A DNA stretch of 64,000 nucleotides from CAWBYL01 sp963793025 (GTDB lineage: Bacteria; Actinomycetota; Acidimicrobiia; Acidimicrobiales; Acidimicrobilacustridaceae), in the NCBI GenBank assembly GCA_963793025.1, contig CAWBYL010000004.1:220804-284803 (forward strand). Direction: 5' to 3'. Shown here piece after piece: positions 7,569-15,494 of this stretch; the first letter of the stretch is position 1; each line of letters starts with the position of its first letter. The notes beneath the pieces were generated by a model. It saw only the letters and a list, made by a program, of their open reading frames with translations. It was not told the origin of the DNA and did not search any database. Made by a program: the position numbers and the translations under genes.

Positions 7569-9824
7569 GTGGGCGACGCCGGTGACCTCGCCGATGTGAT
7601 CAGGGAACCCGTTGCCGGTGTGGCCCGGGCCAGCATCGGTGCCCCCCTCCGGCGGCTCCGCCTGGTGGACAGGGACCAGCTGGTGGCCAGGCTCGTGGGC
7701 GCGGTGGCCGATCGCTTCGTCGTGGTCGCCGCTCCCGCTGGCTACGGCAAGACCACGACAGTGCTGCTCTGGTCCCGGGCCGACGACCGGGACTTCGTGT
7801 GGGTCCACCTCGACGAGATGGACGACGACCCGGTGCACCTCGTTCGCCACGTCGCCGCGGCGTTGGCCCAGGTGGTGCCCCTCCCTGCGACGATCGAGCG
7901 CCTCCTCGGTGGCACCGGGCACTCGGCCGAGCTCGAGCTGGTGCCGGCCCTCGGTGCCGTGCTGGCTTCGACACCACCCGTGGTGCTGGTGCTCGACGAC
8001 ATCCACGCGGTCAGATCGGCGACCGCCCTGCGTTGCATGGAAGGGCTCATCGGCCACGTCGGACCGGGATCGCAGGTCGCACTGGTGGGGCGGTCGGTGG
8101 CGGCGCTGCCGCTGGCCCGCCGGAGACTGGAGCACGGTGTCACCGAGCTCGGTGTCGACGACCTGGCCATGGACGAACGGGAGGCGGCCCAGCTCCTCGA
8201 GACCTCCGGTGTCGAGCTCGGTTCCGAGGCGGTCCTGAACCTGGTGGAGCGGACCGAGGGCTGGCCGGGCGGGCTCCATCTGGCGGCGCTGGCTCTGGGT
8301 CCTCGTCCTCCGGTCGACTCGACCCTGGCGACAGTTTCGGGACACGACCCGTTGGTGGCCGAGTACCTGCTCGAGGAGGCCCTGGGGAACCTGCCGGAAC
8401 GAACGGTCGCCTTCCTGCTGCGCTCGTCCGTGCTCGACCAGATGACGGCAGGGCTCCTCGACGATCTCCTCGACCGGCAGGACTCCGAGGAGGTGCTCGA
8501 CGAGATCGAGCAGTCGGGGAACGCCTTCCTGGTCCGGCTCGACACCGAACGCCGATGGTTCCGCTACCACCACCTCTTCCGCGATCTTCTCCGGGACCGA
8601 CTGCGGGCCACCGCTCCCTCGGAGATGCGGCGACTGGAGGACAGGGCCAGCGTCCTGCTCGAGCGGATGGGGGACGACGACCAGGCCCTTCGTCACGCCG
8701 TGGCGGCGGGGGACGAGGAGCGGGCGGCCGACCTCATCCTGCGCCGGGCGGCGGCGCTCGCCTTCACCGGTGGGGTCCACCAGCTGGAGCGGTGGCTGGA
8801 TCGGCTCGGGCCGGGGTCCATGGATCGCCTGCCGGCCGCGGCCATGGCCTCGGCGTGGCTCGCCGTGGCCACGGCCGACGCCGAGCTCTTCTACCGCTCG
8901 ACGATCGCGGTGGAGGCGGCGGCGTGGAGCGGTCCGCTGCCCGACGGCTCGCCCTCGGCGGCGGTGGCGGTCGGGGTGGTGCGGGCGGTGGTGGCACCCG
9001 ACGGTCTCGCCGGCGTCATCGTCGACACCGACATCGTCCTCGCCGGGGGCGGACCCACCACGAACCGGTGGTGGGGTGTGGCCGCGGCGATACAGGGCAC
9101 GGCGCTGTCGATGCTCGGCGACGACGTGCGAGCCCGTGAGCTGCTCAGTTCCGCCCTCCCGACACTGGCCGGCCTCCCCGCCTTCGAGGCGGGGACGCTG
9201 GCCCACCTGGCCTTGCTCGACCTCCGGGAAGGAGACCTCGGCGAGGCCGACCGCCAGATTCGCCTGGCCCTCGATCTCGCCGAACGGCACCAGCTCGACG
9301 TCGTCGTCCCCGTCATCCCCGTCTACGCCGTGGGGGCGCTGGTGCTGGCCCGACAGGGTCTGGTCGTCGACGCCCGTCGATCCATGGCCACCTGCGAGAC
9401 GATGCTGGTTCGACTCGGGTACCTCTCCGCCCGGACCGCGGTGTTGTGCAACCTCCTCCTCGCTCAGGCCTCGCTCACCTCGGGCGACGGGTCGCGAGCC
9501 CAGCAGTTCGCTGCTGATGCCGAGCGGGCCCGCCGCCGGGAGCCGTCGGCCACCTACCTCAACGCGCAGCTCGACGCCCTCCACGCCACCCTGGCCGAGG
9601 GACGGGACGGTGCCCCGACCCTCCTCGACCCGCTCACCCCGGCGGAGCTCCGGGTGCTCGCCTACCTGCCGACCCACCTGTCGCTGCGGGAGGTGGCAGA
9701 CCTCCTGGACGTGAGCCGGCACACGATCAAGAGCCAGACGGTGGCCGTGTACCGCAAGCTCGGGGTGTCGAGCCGCAGCGACGCCGTCGAGGCGGCCCGA
9801 GGGCTCGGCCTGCTCGCCGGCTGA
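7569..9824 (+). CDS. MalT/LAL-type LuxR family transcriptional regulator
   Basis: 751 residues. An N-terminal STAND ATPase carries Walker A APAGYGKTT at 55-63 and Walker B VVLVLDD. A helical repeat middle region (about residues 350-680) follows, and a LuxR helix-turn-helix closes the protein (LTPAELRVLAYL through SRHTIKSQTVAVYRKLGV). Such regulators bind a signal and ATP, assemble and activate transcription. The start is a GTG. It is divergent from the sulfatase and is followed 110 bp downstream by the DUF6325 gene. Similar sequences at 7481 and 9840 suggest it controls both flanks. The ligand cannot be told from sequence. Confidence 0.93.
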   Translation: MGDAGDLADVIREPVAGVARASIGAPLRRLRLVDRDQLVARLVGAVADRFVVVAAPAGYGKTTTVLLWSRADDRDFVWVHLDEMDDDPVHLVRHVAAALAQVVPLPATIERLLGGTGHSAELELVPALGAVLASTPPVVLVLDDIHAVRSATALRCMEGLIGHVGPGSQVALVGRSVAALPLARRRLEHGVTELGVDDLAMDEREAAQLLETSGVELGSEAVLNLVERTEGWPGGLHLAALALGPRPPVDSTLATVSGHDPLVAEYLLEEALGNLPERTVAFLLRSSVLDQMTAGLLDDLLDRQDSEEVLDEIEQSGNAFLVRLDTERRWFRYHHLFRDLLRDRLRATAPSEMRRLEDRASVLLERMGDDDQALRHAVAAGDEERAADLILRRAAALAFTGGVHQLERWLDRLGPGSMDRLPAAAMASAWLAVATADAELFYRSTIAVEAAAWSGPLPDGSPSAAVAVGVVRAVVAPDGLAGVIVDTDIVLAGGGPTTNRWWGVAAAIQGTALSMLGDDVRARELLSSALPTLAGLPAFEAGTLAHLALLDLREGDLGEADRQIRLALDLAERHQLDVVVPVIPVYAVGALVLARQGLVVDARRSMATCETMLVRLGYLSARTAVLCNLLLAQASLTSGDGSRAQQFAADAERARRREPSATYLNAQLDALHATLAEGRDGAPTLLDPLTPAELRVLAYLPTHLSLREVADLLDVSRHTIKSQTVAVYRKLGVSSRSDAVEAARGLGLLAG

Positions 9825-9839
9825 GGTCGCCGAGCGATG

Positions 9840-9864
9840 CGTCGCCCACTTTGGGTGAAGACGC
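9840..9864 (+). promoter_or_regulatory. Candidate LuxR-regulator operator (copy 2)
   Basis: It lies 70-95 bp upstream of the DUF6325 start. It begins CGTCGCCCACTTTGGGTGA and contains the perfect dyad CCCA-N3-TGGG. It resembles the stretch at 7481 in the sulfatase/LuxR intergenic region. Position and dyad symmetry fit an activator site. Confidence 0.4.
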
Positions 9865-9934
9865 GGGTCGGCGGGACGGTCGACACTGGTCCTGGCCCGC
9901 ACGACGCGGGCGACGGACGACCAGGAGGGAGCCC

Positions 9935-10384
9935 GTGCCCGACCACGACAGCAGCGAGCTCGGGCCCATCGACTACCTGGTGCTCGAGTTCCCCGCCGGG
10001 CGGCTGAACGTCTCGGGCGCCATGGCGGCCGAGCTGGTCACCCTCGCCGACGCCGGCGTCATCCGCATCCTCGATCTGGTCGTGGTCGCCAAAGGCACCG
10101 ATGGGGCCACCGACGCCATGGAGATGGAGGACGTCGAGGGCCTGGAGAGACTTCGCCCGCTGGAGACCGAGATCGCCGAGATCCTCGCCGAGGACGACGT
10201 CCTCGCGTTGGCTGCCTCCCTGTCGCCGGGCACAGAAGGAGCCGTCATCGTGTGGGAGAACGCGTGGGCCGCCCCCTTCGCCGACGCCATCCGCCGGGCT
10301 GGCGGCCAGTTCGTCGCCAGTGGACGGATACCGGTCGAAGCCATCGCCGCATCGATGGACGCCGAGCTCGGTCAGGGAGCGTGA
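9935..10384 (+). CDS. DUF6325 family protein
   Basis: 149 residues beginning at a GTG that follows a strong AGGAGG (9923-9928). It opens ELGPIDYLVLEFP and is clearly homologous to the protein at 53310-53732 (ELGPVEVLFIAFP). Both share a V(V/F)AK segment, an acidic centre and a closing R(I)PxxAI region. The family is soluble, small and uncharacterised; actinobacteria often carry it beside SHOCT-domain membrane proteins, as in both loci here. It is followed after 4 bp by a tiny basic protein. Probable control by the upstream LuxR regulator is inferred from the dyad at 9840. No function is assigned. Confidence 0.8.
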   Translation: MPDHDSSELGPIDYLVLEFPAGRLNVSGAMAAELVTLADAGVIRILDLVVVAKGTDGATDAMEMEDVEGLERLRPLETEIAEILAEDDVLALAASLSPGTEGAVIVWENAWAAPFADAIRRAGGQFVASGRIPVEAIAASMDAELGQGA

Positions 10385-10388
10385 CTGG

Positions 10389-10562
10389 ATGACCCTTCGT
10401 CCCACCCGAGCGCGGCGGCGTAGCGTCATCGGTGCGCCCGTGGCCCGCACGGCCGCATCGGTCGGGTCGGCGGCCGTCGTCGCCCACGGGGTGCTCCGCC
10501 GCCGCGACCGGCGAGGGGGTCCTCGTCCGGATCGTCGAGACGATCGGCGTGATCCTCGGTGA
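10389..10562 (+). CDS. Small basic protein, probable short relative of a SHOCT partner
   Basis: A 57-residue frame four bases after the DUF6325 stop. Its start (TLRPTRARRRSVIGAPVART) resembles the arginine-rich, Ala/Val-rich N-terminus of the SHOCT protein encoded next to the other DUF6325 gene (MPMRRRRGLIGMAATT, 52979-53281). The C-terminal SHOCT helices are missing, and it ends in an RRDRR-rich tail. It could be a membrane-anchored small protein or a decayed copy. Support comes from position and local similarity only. Confidence 0.5.
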   Translation: MTLRPTRARRRSVIGAPVARTAASVGSAAVVAHGVLRRRDRRGGPRPDRRDDRRDPR

Positions 10563-10694
10563 GCGCTGACGCCGTCGCATCTCGCCGGACCGGGCCCCGT
10601 CTCGGCGCCCGCCCACCGAAACCTCGCACCAGTCCCGGCAAACCGGTCCTGGAGCCGACATGCTGTCCATCACACAACCACGGAGGTTCACGTA

Positions 10695-11096
10695 ATGCTT
10701 CTCGCTGCTGAATGGGGGACGGGCCAGGTCTTCCTGTCGATGATCTGGTTCTTCTTGTTCCTGATCTGGTTCTGGCTGCTGATCATCGTCTTCGGTGACA
10801 TCTTCCGGAGCCACGACATGGGTGGGGTCGCCAAGACCATCTGGACGATCTTCGTGATCCTCCTGCCGTACCTCGGTGTGTTCGTGTACCTGATCGCCCG
10901 CGGCGGCAAGATGCAGGAGCACGCGGTCGCGGCGGCCAAGGAACAGGACGCCGCGCAGAAGGCCTACATCCAACAGGCCGCCGGCACGGCGTCGAGCCCG
11001 GCCGCCGAGCTCAGCCGTCTCGCCGACCTCAAGGCCCAGGGCGTCATCAGCGACGCGGAGTTCGAGCAGATGAAGGCCAAGGCCATCAACAGCTGA
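10695..11096 (+). CDS. SHOCT domain membrane protein
   Basis: 133 residues with two membrane segments (about residues 12-37 and 49-70, rich in Trp, Phe and Ile) of the PLDc_N type. A charged linker follows, then a C-terminal SHOCT motif (SRLADLKAQGVISDAEFEQM). SHOCT modules are thought to mediate oligomerisation. CGGAGG precedes the ATG by seven bases. It is 132 bp downstream of the DUF6325/small-protein pair, probably the same regulatory neighbourhood, and is closed by the strong terminator at 11107. Exact role unknown. Confidence 0.85.
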   Translation: MLLAAEWGTGQVFLSMIWFFLFLIWFWLLIIVFGDIFRSHDMGGVAKTIWTIFVILLPYLGVFVYLIARGGKMQEHAVAAAKEQDAAQKAYIQQAAGTASSPAAELSRLADLKAQGVISDAEFEQMKAKAINS

Positions 11097-11106
11097 GCCC
11101 GACGAT

Positions 11107-11137
11107 GCGGGAGGCGCGTCGCTGACGCGCCTCCCGC
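11107..11137. terminator. Bidirectional terminator hairpin
   Basis: A perfect 14-bp stem (arms 11107-11120 and 11124-11137) with a 3-nt loop lies between the converging SHOCT gene and the secreted repeat-protein gene. There is no long U tract, as is usual in high-GC actinobacteria. Confidence 0.75.
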
Positions 11138-11148
11138 CGCTCGTTCGG

Positions 11149-12063
11149 TCAGCCGGCCAGAGCAGGGGGCGCCAGCACCGGAGGCGCGGCGCTCACGGTG
11201 GGGGTTCCCGGCGGCGTGCCCGGGCTGTCGCCCGCCGGGGTGTCGGTACCCGGGGTCCCGCCTCCCGGCGCCGCAGTGGGAGCGGGTGTGCTCGGTGTGG
11301 TGGTGCCACCGCCCGTGCCTCCTGGGGCCACGGTGGTGACCGGGGTGGTGGCCACGGGTGTCGTGTCCACCACGTTGGTGGTGATGGTGGTCGTGCAGGT
11401 CACGAAGCTCCCGCCGCCGTTCTCGGACCCGTTGCACTGGTCGACGGTCACGGGGAAGGCGGCGCTCACGGTGCCCGAAGCGGTGCACGTCATCCCGCCG
11501 CCGCCGCCGGTGCCGGACCCGTTGCACTGGGTGACCGCCGGAGCACCCTGGGAGCTCGGGATGCAGGCCGTCATGTCGGTGCCCCCTCCGCCACCGGAGC
11601 CGTTGCACTGGTTCAGGGTCAGTGCGGTGGCGGCCGCCGGAGCGTCGAGGCTGATGTTGTTGACGATGTCCACGGAGCACACGGTCGTGCTCCCGCCGAC
11701 GTTGTCGGACCCGTTGCACTGGGAGACGGCGTTCACCACGTCGGAGGAGCTGACGGTGTCGCCGGTGCACGCGTTCAAGGTGCAGGTCCGCACGTACACG
11801 ACCGATGACGAGCCGCCGCTGGCATCGATGGTGTTGACGATCGAGACCGAGCAGGTCACCGACAGTGGAGCACCGTCGATCCCGGCTCCGCGGTTGTTGC
11901 ACTGGGAGAAGGAGACCTCGGCGGCCGATGCCGCGTCAGTCCCGGACTGGACGACGATCGCGCTCAGAGCGACGACGAGCACGGCGGCGGCGAAGATCGC
12001 CACGCCGAACCGAGATCGCCGAACGCGGTCCGGACGACAACCAACTACGAGAACACGGTCCAC
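11149..12063 (-). CDS. Secreted QCNGS-repeat protein
   Basis: 304 residues from a GTG preceded by AAGGAG at 8-bp spacing. A basic head and hydrophobic segment (about residues 20-38) followed by ASAAE indicate export. The mature part has five units beginning QCNN or QCNG (the first near residue 54), spaced about 40 residues apart. Each has a Gly-rich turn and a second Cys in a (T/V)C(T/S) strand, so each unit holds a likely disulfide. The last 70 residues are a Pro/Thr/Gly/Ala-rich linker ending APPALAG, which could cross the cell wall; no LPXTG motif is seen. I do not know a named function. It may be a surface adhesin or structural protein. Confidence 0.75.
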   Translation of the reverse strand: MDRVLVVGCRPDRVRRSRFGVAIFAAAVLVVALSAIVVQSGTDAASAAEVSFSQCNNRGAGIDGAPLSVTCSVSIVNTIDASGGSSSVVYVRTCTLNACTGDTVSSSDVVNAVSQCNGSDNVGGSTTVCSVDIVNNISLDAPAAATALTLNQCNGSGGGGGTDMTACIPSSQGAPAVTQCNGSGTGGGGGMTCTASGTVSAAFPVTVDQCNGSENGGGSFVTCTTTITTNVVDTTPVATTPVTTVAPGGTGGGTTTPSTPAPTAAPGGGTPGTDTPAGDSPGTPPGTPTVSAAPPVLAPPALAG

Positions 12064-12269
12064 CGTCAACACTCCTTGAACAGGGAGCGTTGGGGGCTCG
12101 GCTACGAGATCCCGAGACGGCACCGGGTCGGGGCCATGGCCGCTCGGGGGCAACATGCCGCCGAGACGAGCGCTCTACCGCCCTGTCATCGACGTCGCCG
12201 CCGCCGTTCTTGAGGATCATCTGGTCGACGGCGCGTCCAAACGGGCGCTGACCGGTGGCGCCTGCGCCC

Positions 12270-13136
12270 CTAGAACAACTCGGTGGTGTAGTCGTCGGTG
12301 CCGTGGTGGGTGGGCACGAAGGCGGCCTGCACCCCGAGCGTGGCCAGACCGCTGGCGGCGACGGTCGACTCCGCCCCGGCGAACAACTCCTCCCAGCACT
12401 CCCGTGGGTCACCGTCGAGGAAGTGCAGCACGGTCACCACCTCCTCCACGCCCTCGAGCTCGCGCACGTGGGCCAACTTGTCGCCCGGGAGGGGCCGGGG
12501 AGCAAAACGGGTCGCCACCGCGTTGGGACCGCGAACGACCGACGGCAGATAGGTGGATCGCAGCCACTCGTCGAGCGCACTGCGGCCGGCGGTGGCGTCG
12601 ATCACCTGGACGACGAGCCCCTGGTAGGGCTGCACGAGGGTGTGGACGTCGCGAGGTACGTCGTCGTCGCGATAGGTCGGCCCGAGGTAGTCGCTGAACG
12701 AGGTGAACACGTGGCGGCGCTCCTCGAGCGGATCGTGGCCGGCGCCGCGGTAGCTGCCCCGCCCCTCGGCGTGGAGTCGGTAGTTCGTTCCGAGCGACCA
12801 TTCCTGATGGTCCTCGATCCGCCCCTCGTTCACCCAGTACAGGGCGATGTACTTGCCGGCATCGAGGGGCACGGCCACCCGCGATCCCTCGGGGCCCCGC
12901 AGCGGTTGCAGCCAGGTCGGGGCCACGAAGCGGCGACACGAGAACATCCACGGCATCGACATGGCGCCGGTGATCATGTGGTCGTCCTCGTACCACCGGT
13001 TGTACCCGACCACGTGCTCGGGCTCGGGCTCGACCCAGGTGATCAGCGCGCCGCCGATCGTGGGCTCGAGCGAACCAACGGTCGGTAGGCGCCGATACGC
13101 CGGATCGGTGCCGTCGTCGGTGTGGTCGTGGTCCAT
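12270..13136 (-). CDS. EthD/Dabb-like hypothetical protein
   Basis: 288 residues from the ATG at 13136, which has GGGGGAG just upstream; an ATG 12 bases earlier is possible but lacks a ribosome site. The segment NRWYEDDHMITGA resembles the NxWYxxxH signature of dimeric alpha-beta barrel (EthD/DUF4286-like) proteins. A second half (HTLVQPYQGLVVQVIDA onward) seems to repeat the ferredoxin-like fold. Actinobacterial proteins of this kind often accompany catabolic oxidoreductases. It has no signal peptide. Function unknown; it lies 27 bp downstream of the FAD-oxidoreductase on the opposite side of a shared transcription direction. Confidence 0.7.
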   Translation of the reverse strand: MDHDHTDDGTDPAYRRLPTVGSLEPTIGGALITWVEPEPEHVVGYNRWYEDDHMITGAMSMPWMFSCRRFVAPTWLQPLRGPEGSRVAVPLDAGKYIALYWVNEGRIEDHQEWSLGTNYRLHAEGRGSYRGAGHDPLEERRHVFTSFSDYLGPTYRDDDVPRDVHTLVQPYQGLVVQVIDATAGRSALDEWLRSTYLPSVVRGPNAVATRFAPRPLPGDKLAHVRELEGVEEVVTVLHFLDGDPRECWEELFAGAESTVAASGLATLGVQAAFVPTHHGTDDYTTELF

Positions 13137-13163
13137 GTTCTCCCCCATGCGAGCAGTGTGGCT

Positions 13164-14756
13164 CTAGCGGTGCGTCGACACCCAGCCGAGCACACGACGG
13201 ACGCGGTCTCCGGCCGCCGCCGCCCGCGCGGCGTTGGCCCCGCAGGCGCCGTGCACCCCGCCGCCCGGATGGGCCGAAGCCGATGCCAGGTAGAGGCCCT
13301 TCACGGGAGTCTCGGCGCGGGCCAGGCCCAGCGTGGGGCGGAAGACGATCTGCTGGTGGATCTGCGCGGTGCCGAGGTTCTGGTCGCCACCGATCAGGTT
13401 GCTGTCCTGGGCCTCGAGGACGTGCGGAGGTTGGAGCTCACGGCCCCGGATGCAGTCCGAGAATCCGGGGGCGAAGAGCTCGACCCGCTGCTCCAGGCGG
13501 CGGGCGAAGCGTTCGACGTCGGACGGCGCCCGGAGCCCGTCCAGTTCGCCGGCGGCGTCGTGGCGGATCGTCTGGGGGACGTTCGTGTAGGCCCAGGCGC
13601 TCTCGGTGCCGGCCGGGGAGCGGGTGGGGTCGGCCGTGGTCATCTGGCCGAGCAGCAGGAAGGGATCGCTCGGGAGGGTCCCGCTGGCCAGCTGGGCGCT
13701 GGTCAGGGTCAACTCGTCGAACGACCGGGCGAGGTGGACCGTGCCCGCCCGCGACACGTCCGGATCGGTCCACGGGATGGGGCGATCGAGCGTCCAGTTC
13801 ACCTTGAACGTCGCCGAACCGGGTTGGAACCGCCGCACGCGCCGGACGAATCCGGTGGGCAGGTCGCCCTCGTCGATCAGGTCCCGGTACAGCTTGGGCG
13901 CCACCACGTCGGCCAGGATCGCCCGGCGAGCCTCGATGCGCTCACCGTCAGCGGTGTGCACCGCAACCGCCCGACCGGCAGCGATCTCGACCTTCACGAC
14001 CCGCGTCCCGCAGCGGACACGACCACCGGAGGACTCCAGACGACGAACCATGGAATCGGAGAGCGCGCCGGCCCCCGAGACGGGAACCGGCCAACCGTGG
14101 GCCTGGCCGATCCCGGTGAGCATCCATCCGAAGAGGCCGCTCGCCGCCGCGTCCGGAGTCAGGTCGCTGTGCAGGGCGCTCCCGGCCAGCAGGAGCGCCG
14201 CCCCTTCTCCGCCGAAGTGCTCCTCGGCCAGACGCCGTACGGGCAGGAGCGCGGTCCGGACGAGCTCGACCAGGTCTCGGGGACGCTGGTGGACCGCGAG
14301 TCGGGCCCCGGCCCGAACCGGGGGGAACGGCGCCATGATCGAGCCGACGACATCGGGCTCCAGCGCGTTCCACCGTTTCTGCAGTGCTCGCCAGGCGTGG
14401 CCGTCGCCGGAGGAGAACCGGTCGAGCGACGCCGCCGTCTCGTCGATCTCGCGGGACAGGAGCACGGTCGGGCCGCCCACGGTGGGATGGGCGAGCACCG
14501 CCGGGGCGTGCGACCACCGCAGGCCGTGGGCGCCCAGATCGAGACGCTTGATGTGGGGGGAGATGGCGGCGAGGGGATAGAACGCGCTGAACCGGTCCGT
14601 CACGAAGCCGGGCTCGATGGTCTCTCCACTCCGCACTGCTCCGCCGGCGTCGGGTTGGGCTTCGAGGACCACGACGTCCCAGCCCCGGTCGGCGAGGTCG
14701 TTGGCGGCGACCAGGCCGTTGGGCCCGGCCCCGATCACGACGGCGTCGACGATCAC
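13164..14756 (-). CDS. FAD-dependent NAD(P)/phytoene-desaturase-like oxidoreductase
   Basis: 530 residues. The N-terminal dinucleotide fold is VIGAGPNGLVAANDLADRG followed by E in VVVLEA, the standard FAD site. The C-terminus SASAHPGGGVHGACGANAA is the second FAD motif of the CrtI/phytoene dehydrogenase-like group. The GTG start overlaps the stop of the SRPBCC gene as GTGA (14753-14756), so translation is coupled. Relatives labelled phytoene dehydrogenase-like act on many hydrophobic substrates; no carotenoid genes are nearby, so a carotenoid role is not supported. Confidence 0.88.
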   Translation of the reverse strand: MIVDAVVIGAGPNGLVAANDLADRGWDVVVLEAQPDAGGAVRSGETIEPGFVTDRFSAFYPLAAISPHIKRLDLGAHGLRWSHAPAVLAHPTVGGPTVLLSREIDETAASLDRFSSGDGHAWRALQKRWNALEPDVVGSIMAPFPPVRAGARLAVHQRPRDLVELVRTALLPVRRLAEEHFGGEGAALLLAGSALHSDLTPDAAASGLFGWMLTGIGQAHGWPVPVSGAGALSDSMVRRLESSGGRVRCGTRVVKVEIAAGRAVAVHTADGERIEARRAILADVVAPKLYRDLIDEGDLPTGFVRRVRRFQPGSATFKVNWTLDRPIPWTDPDVSRAGTVHLARSFDELTLTSAQLASGTLPSDPFLLLGQMTTADPTRSPAGTESAWAYTNVPQTIRHDAAGELDGLRAPSDVERFARRLEQRVELFAPGFSDCIRGRELQPPHVLEAQDSNLIGGDQNLGTAQIHQQIVFRPTLGLARAETPVKGLYLASASAHPGGGVHGACGANAARAAAAGDRVRRVLGWVSTHR

Positions 14757-15217
14757 GGCGCCGAGCCCGAGGTGTCGCCCCCCGAGCTCCGCTCTCGCAC
14801 CACGTCGGCGAGACGTTTGAGCGAGAGGTGGTTGCGGACGTGGGTCAGCGGGTCGAGCAACGGACGCACGGCGTTGCCGAGAGCTCGCGGCGCCGGTTCC
14901 TCCTGCATGGTCAGCACGCAGTGGTCGTTCTCGCCGACCAGGCGGAAGTCGACGACGGCGGAGACCAGCGGGCGTACTCGGACGGCCAGACGCAGCAGGT
15001 GGTCGGGTTCGATGGCCAGGACCGAGGTGGAGTCGGGCACGGAGAGCGGGCCGATGCCGATCCGGTGGTGGAACCGCTGGCCGACGAGAGGCCAGTCCGG
15101 GTCGATGCTGCGGATGTGGGCCGCGCCGATCAACCAGCTCGGATAGGTGGTCGGGTCGATGAGGCACTCGAACACCTCTCGGGCGGGAACGTCGAACTCC
15201 CGGCTGCAGTAGGCCAT
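14753..15217 (-). CDS. SRPBCC (START-like) family protein
   Basis: 154 residues of the SRPBCC/polyketide-cyclase-like fold. It opens with SREFDVPAREVFECLID and has the conserved TYPSW after the first helix, alternating beta strands and a long C-terminal helix. The fold forms a hydrophobic cavity that binds lipids or ring compounds. It is the first gene of a pair with the FAD oxidoreductase, overlapping by four bases, and may deliver or hold that enzyme's substrate (inference). A GAGAGAGAG stretch precedes the ATG. Confidence 0.85.
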   Translation of the reverse strand: MAYCSREFDVPAREVFECLIDPTTYPSWLIGAAHIRSIDPDWPLVGQRFHHRIGIGPLSVPDSTSVLAIEPDHLLRLAVRVRPLVSAVVDFRLVGENDHCVLTMQEEPAPRALGNAVRPLLDPLTHVRNHLSLKRLADVVRERSSGGDTSGSAP

Positions 15218-15494
15218 GTGCTCTCTCTCTGGTCGATCGCGGGAGGTGGGGGCCTCCCGATGGATCCTCGGCGATCATGACATCGCCCGTCCCGTGCTTC
15301 GAGCGGGCGCCGCCGAGGGCTCTCTACCCGCCGAGCGACGTTCGCCGTACCTGGGACGCAGATGGGCTCTGGAGATCTTCGTTTCGTGTTCACCCGCGGG
15401 GCCTGGGCGGGCCAACTGTGCTCCGTACCATCGCCCTCCACCAGCAGCGCATCACCTCTCGGGCGAGTCGCGTTGCGTTCCCCTCGGAGGATCC

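Noticed and set aside
5061..9902. A 1,613-codon open frame on the minus strand spanning the sulfatase and the LuxR gene
   Set aside because: Only the part below 7415 matches sulfatases; the rest is antisense to the LuxR gene and arises from high-GC third-position bias.
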